From NCBI GenBank assembly GCA_035299505.1, contig DATGWL010000156.1:1-7078 (forward strand): 7,078 bases of DNA, in the 5' to 3' direction. The notes beneath the pieces were generated by a model. The model did not search any database. It saw nothing but the letters and a program-made list of their open reading frames with translations, and had not been told where the DNA came from. Positions within the stretch are counted from its first letter, which is position 1. The number at the start of each line of letters is the position of its first letter. Source of the stretch: M3007 sp035299505. GTDB lineage: Bacteria; Bacteroidota; Bacteroidia; Chitinophagales; Saprospiraceae. Below, in pieces: positions 5,422-7,078 of the stretch. A program made the translations under genes and the position numbers.

Positions 5422-6861
5422 ATGCGAAAAATTGCACTTTTTCTGTTTTTGTGGCTTCCTGTGGCGTTGATGGCCCAAAAAACCAATCCGCCGACGGGCG
5501 CGGGTAAAACTCCGGCCAAAACTTCTGCCCCGGCCAAACCGACACCGGCTGCCCCTTCCAGCAATGCTCCGGCGCCTAAACCGGCTACTGCTACAGCCAC
5601 CGCAAAAGATACCGCGATCACCAAACTATTTGACAAACCCGCAGAAATCAAATGGGTGAAAACCTTTAAGGGGCGCCTGGATGATGCCTCTGTGATAGAC
5701 CTGACGCTGGGTTTCGACGGCCGCAATTGCCGCGGCTACCTCACCTATGCTAAAAGTCGCATACGATTTCAGCTTTCCGGAACACTGGATACCTCTGGTT
5801 TCCTGCTGCAGGAGCGAGACATGTCGAGAAATATAACAGGTCAGCTCAAAGGAACCCTGCAAAACCGGCGCCTGGAAGCCGACTGGACCAATGCAGATAA
5901 TTCGCTGGGCAGCAAACTGGAAGCAGAGGAAGTAGCGCCCGGACAGACGGTCAGTCTGAATTGTTCCGACAATAAATGGAGCAGCCGCTACATCACCCGA
6001 TACAATGGCGCCCGCTGCGATATGGTGCTGGTGCGCTCCCACAACGGCGCGCTGGATGGTTTCCTGTGGGTGGAATCTGACGGACGCACCTACAAACTCA
6101 AAGGCGACATGAAGCATACAGGCTCCTTTGAAATGGAGGTGCTGGCTGCCGGCGATCGGCTGGCTGCCCTGCTGAGCGGTAAAATTATTCCGGGCCAGAA
6201 TGCTGAAGTTTTCTGGGTAGGCAGTGGCGAAAAACGAACATTCAAATTCACCCTCAAGGATCACTTTCTGCTGGGCTGCTACGAATACGCCGATTATGCC
6301 ACCAGCTACGACGTACTTTATCCCCGCACGCCTTGTCCATCCTGCAACACCCGGCTGGACGAGCAGGTAAATCAGTGGATTGAACGCTGCCAAACAACCT
6401 TCAACGAGAAAAAAATCAGTCTCGCGCCTGCCTCGCGCGCACGCCAGCGCGCCAGCGCATGGCCCGAAATTGCCAGCTGGACTGATCAGGTATTCACCGG
6501 CTATCTCACCTTTTCCGATACCTGGAATGCTCAGCCACAAGGTATTTCTTTCAACTACGACCTGCGCACCAACAAGGAACTAACCCTTGACGACCTCTTC
6601 AACAAAGGCTTCAATGCCCAGAAATACCTCAGCGACTGGGCCAATCGGGAAATGCCCAAACTGCCCGGTTTTGCCACCGATCCGAAATACCGCGAATGGT
6701 TGAGCAAAGAAGGCTTTCCGTTGTTTACCCTTCGTAGAGAAGGACTGGAAATCAGCACCCTTTTCCACCCGGAGTATGGTAGACAAACCCTGCTCATTCC
6801 TTATTCCGGACTCAAAACCTATTTTAAAAAGGATCTGCCGATTGCAGAGTTTTTGAAGTGA
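5422..6861 (+). CDS. Exported protein with Pro/Ala/Lys-rich linker and C-terminal DUF3298-like domain, 479 aa
   Basis: The start at 5422 gives a clean signal peptide (MRKIALFLFLWLPVALMA, cleavage before Gln19) with no lipobox cysteine, so the product is probably periplasmic or secreted rather than a lipoprotein. The ATG at 5407 would add five residues ahead of it and is less likely. Residues 20-62 are a low-complexity Pro, Ala, Lys and Thr linker, possibly a spacer through peptidoglycan. About 65-300 is beta-rich with repeated G-x-L-x-G-x-L-like strands and is not a family I can name. A CPSC pair sits at Cys305-Cys308. The C-terminal region, about 358-479, matches the DUF3298/RsiV-like pattern: FNYDLRTNKELTLDDLF from 377, then FTLRREGLEIS and the terminal LLIPYSGLKTYF. 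In other bacteria such domains occur in lysozyme-binding anti-sigma factors and uncharacterised envelope proteins; no transmembrane or sigma-binding segment is present here. No T9SS sorting domain is visible. The stop lies two bases before the next gene. Confidence 0.88.
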   Translation: MRKIALFLFLWLPVALMAQKTNPPTGAGKTPAKTSAPAKPTPAAPSSNAPAPKPATATATAKDTAITKLFDKPAEIKWVKTFKGRLDDASVIDLTLGFDGRNCRGYLTYAKSRIRFQLSGTLDTSGFLLQERDMSRNITGQLKGTLQNRRLEADWTNADNSLGSKLEAEEVAPGQTVSLNCSDNKWSSRYITRYNGARCDMVLVRSHNGALDGFLWVESDGRTYKLKGDMKHTGSFEMEVLAAGDRLAALLSGKIIPGQNAEVFWVGSGEKRTFKFTLKDHFLLGCYEYADYATSYDVLYPRTPCPSCNTRLDEQVNQWIERCQTTFNEKKISLAPASRARQRASAWPEIASWTDQVFTGYLTFSDTWNAQPQGISFNYDLRTNKELTLDDLFNKGFNAQKYLSDWANREMPKLPGFATDPKYREWLSKEGFPLFTLRREGLEISTLFHPEYGRQTLLIPYSGLKTYFKKDLPIAEFLK

Positions 6862-6863
6862 TT

Positions 6864-7078
6864 ATGGAAGATTGGCAACTAGATTTTGAATGGCTGCGCA
6901 CCCAACACCTGGTGAAAGACACCATGCACCGGGAAACACTGCCCGACCTGAATACGGTGTTGTTTCTCATTGGAATACAGGAACTTGGACGCTGGAAAAA
7001 ATCTTTCAGCAAGGAAGAAAAGCAAGACCTCATGCACATCGCGGTATGCAGGCTCCTGAGTCAGGAGGGCTTTTTTGA
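6864..7078 (+). CDS. Conserved-looking hypothetical protein, 5' part (71 codons, truncated by window edge)
   Basis: An open frame starts with ATG at 6864, two bases after the upstream stop, and runs open to the end of the window (71 complete codons plus two bases). It begins MEDWQLDFEWLRTQHLVKD and continues through LPDLNTVLFLIGIQELGRWK and FSKEEKQDLMHIAVCRLLSQ. It has no signal peptide and is rich in charged and hydrophobic residues typical of a soluble helical protein. I prefer this frame to the overlapping one starting at 6890, because the residue composition is protein-like and the spacing to the preceding gene indicates translational coupling. I recall similar short uncharacterised proteins in Bacteroidota but cannot name a family. 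The true C-terminus lies outside the window. Confidence 0.8.
   Translation, partial: MEDWQLDFEWLRTQHLVKDTMHRETLPDLNTVLFLIGIQELGRWKKSFSKEEKQDLMHIAVCRLLSQEGFF

Noticed and set aside
5626..6540. Open frame of 304 codons on the minus strand inside the DUF3298-like gene
   Set aside because: It is also codon-aligned antisense; the sense frame carries a signal peptide and a recognisable C-terminal domain.
6890..7078. Open frame reaching the window end on the plus strand
   Set aside because: It overlaps the frame starting at 6864, which is coupled to the upstream gene and has a more protein-like composition; this one is Pro/His/Gly/Arg-rich as expected for an out-of-frame reading.
1..7078. A defence, toxin-antitoxin or phage system
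   Set aside because: None of the genes carries motifs of nucleases, helicases, toxins, integrases or phage structural proteins, and no tRNA or attachment-site-like repeat was seen.

Overview
The window looks like chromosomal DNA from a Bacteroidota bacterium, most likely of the Saprospiraceae type. The clues are a large secreted protein ending in a type IX secretion (T9SS) type A sorting domain and built from PKD, Kazal-like, dockerin-like and cohesin-like modules, start codons without Shine-Dalgarno sequences, a TAnnTTTG-type -7 promoter element, and moderate GC with AT-rich intergenic DNA. The taxonomic call is an inference from protein architecture; no rRNA or marker gene is present.

Layout: (1) 40-123 is a heptanucleotide tandem repeat that runs into the stop codon of (2), a 475-residue helical TPR-like protein on the minus strand (117-1544). 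(3) 1545-1934 is a divergent intergenic region with a 13-bp palindrome, a second small inverted repeat and a weak promoter-like element. (4) 1935-4253 encodes a 772-residue T9SS cargo protein. (5) 4254-4532 is almost entirely a nested inverted-repeat element: outer arms built from degenerate GTCATTT repeats enclose a 35-bp near-perfect palindrome. (6) 4533-5366 encodes a membrane-anchored alpha/beta hydrolase with an intact Ser-Asp-His triad; a TACATTTG element ends only 4 bases before its start codon. (7) 5422-6861 encodes an exported protein with a Pro/Ala/Lys/Thr-rich linker and a C-terminal DUF3298-like domain. (8) 6864-7078 is the 5' end of a small cytoplasmic protein, two bases behind gene 7 and cut by the window edge.

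The last three genes are co-directional. Genes 7 and 8 are almost certainly co-transcribed, and the hydrolase may belong to the same unit (55-bp gap). The large T9SS protein is probably its own unit, separated from the hydrolase by the palindromic element. I see no defence system, mobile-element transposase, tRNA, rRNA or CRISPR array. The most unusual structures are the nested palindromic element at 4260-4522 and the heptamer repeat that supplies a gene's stop codon.
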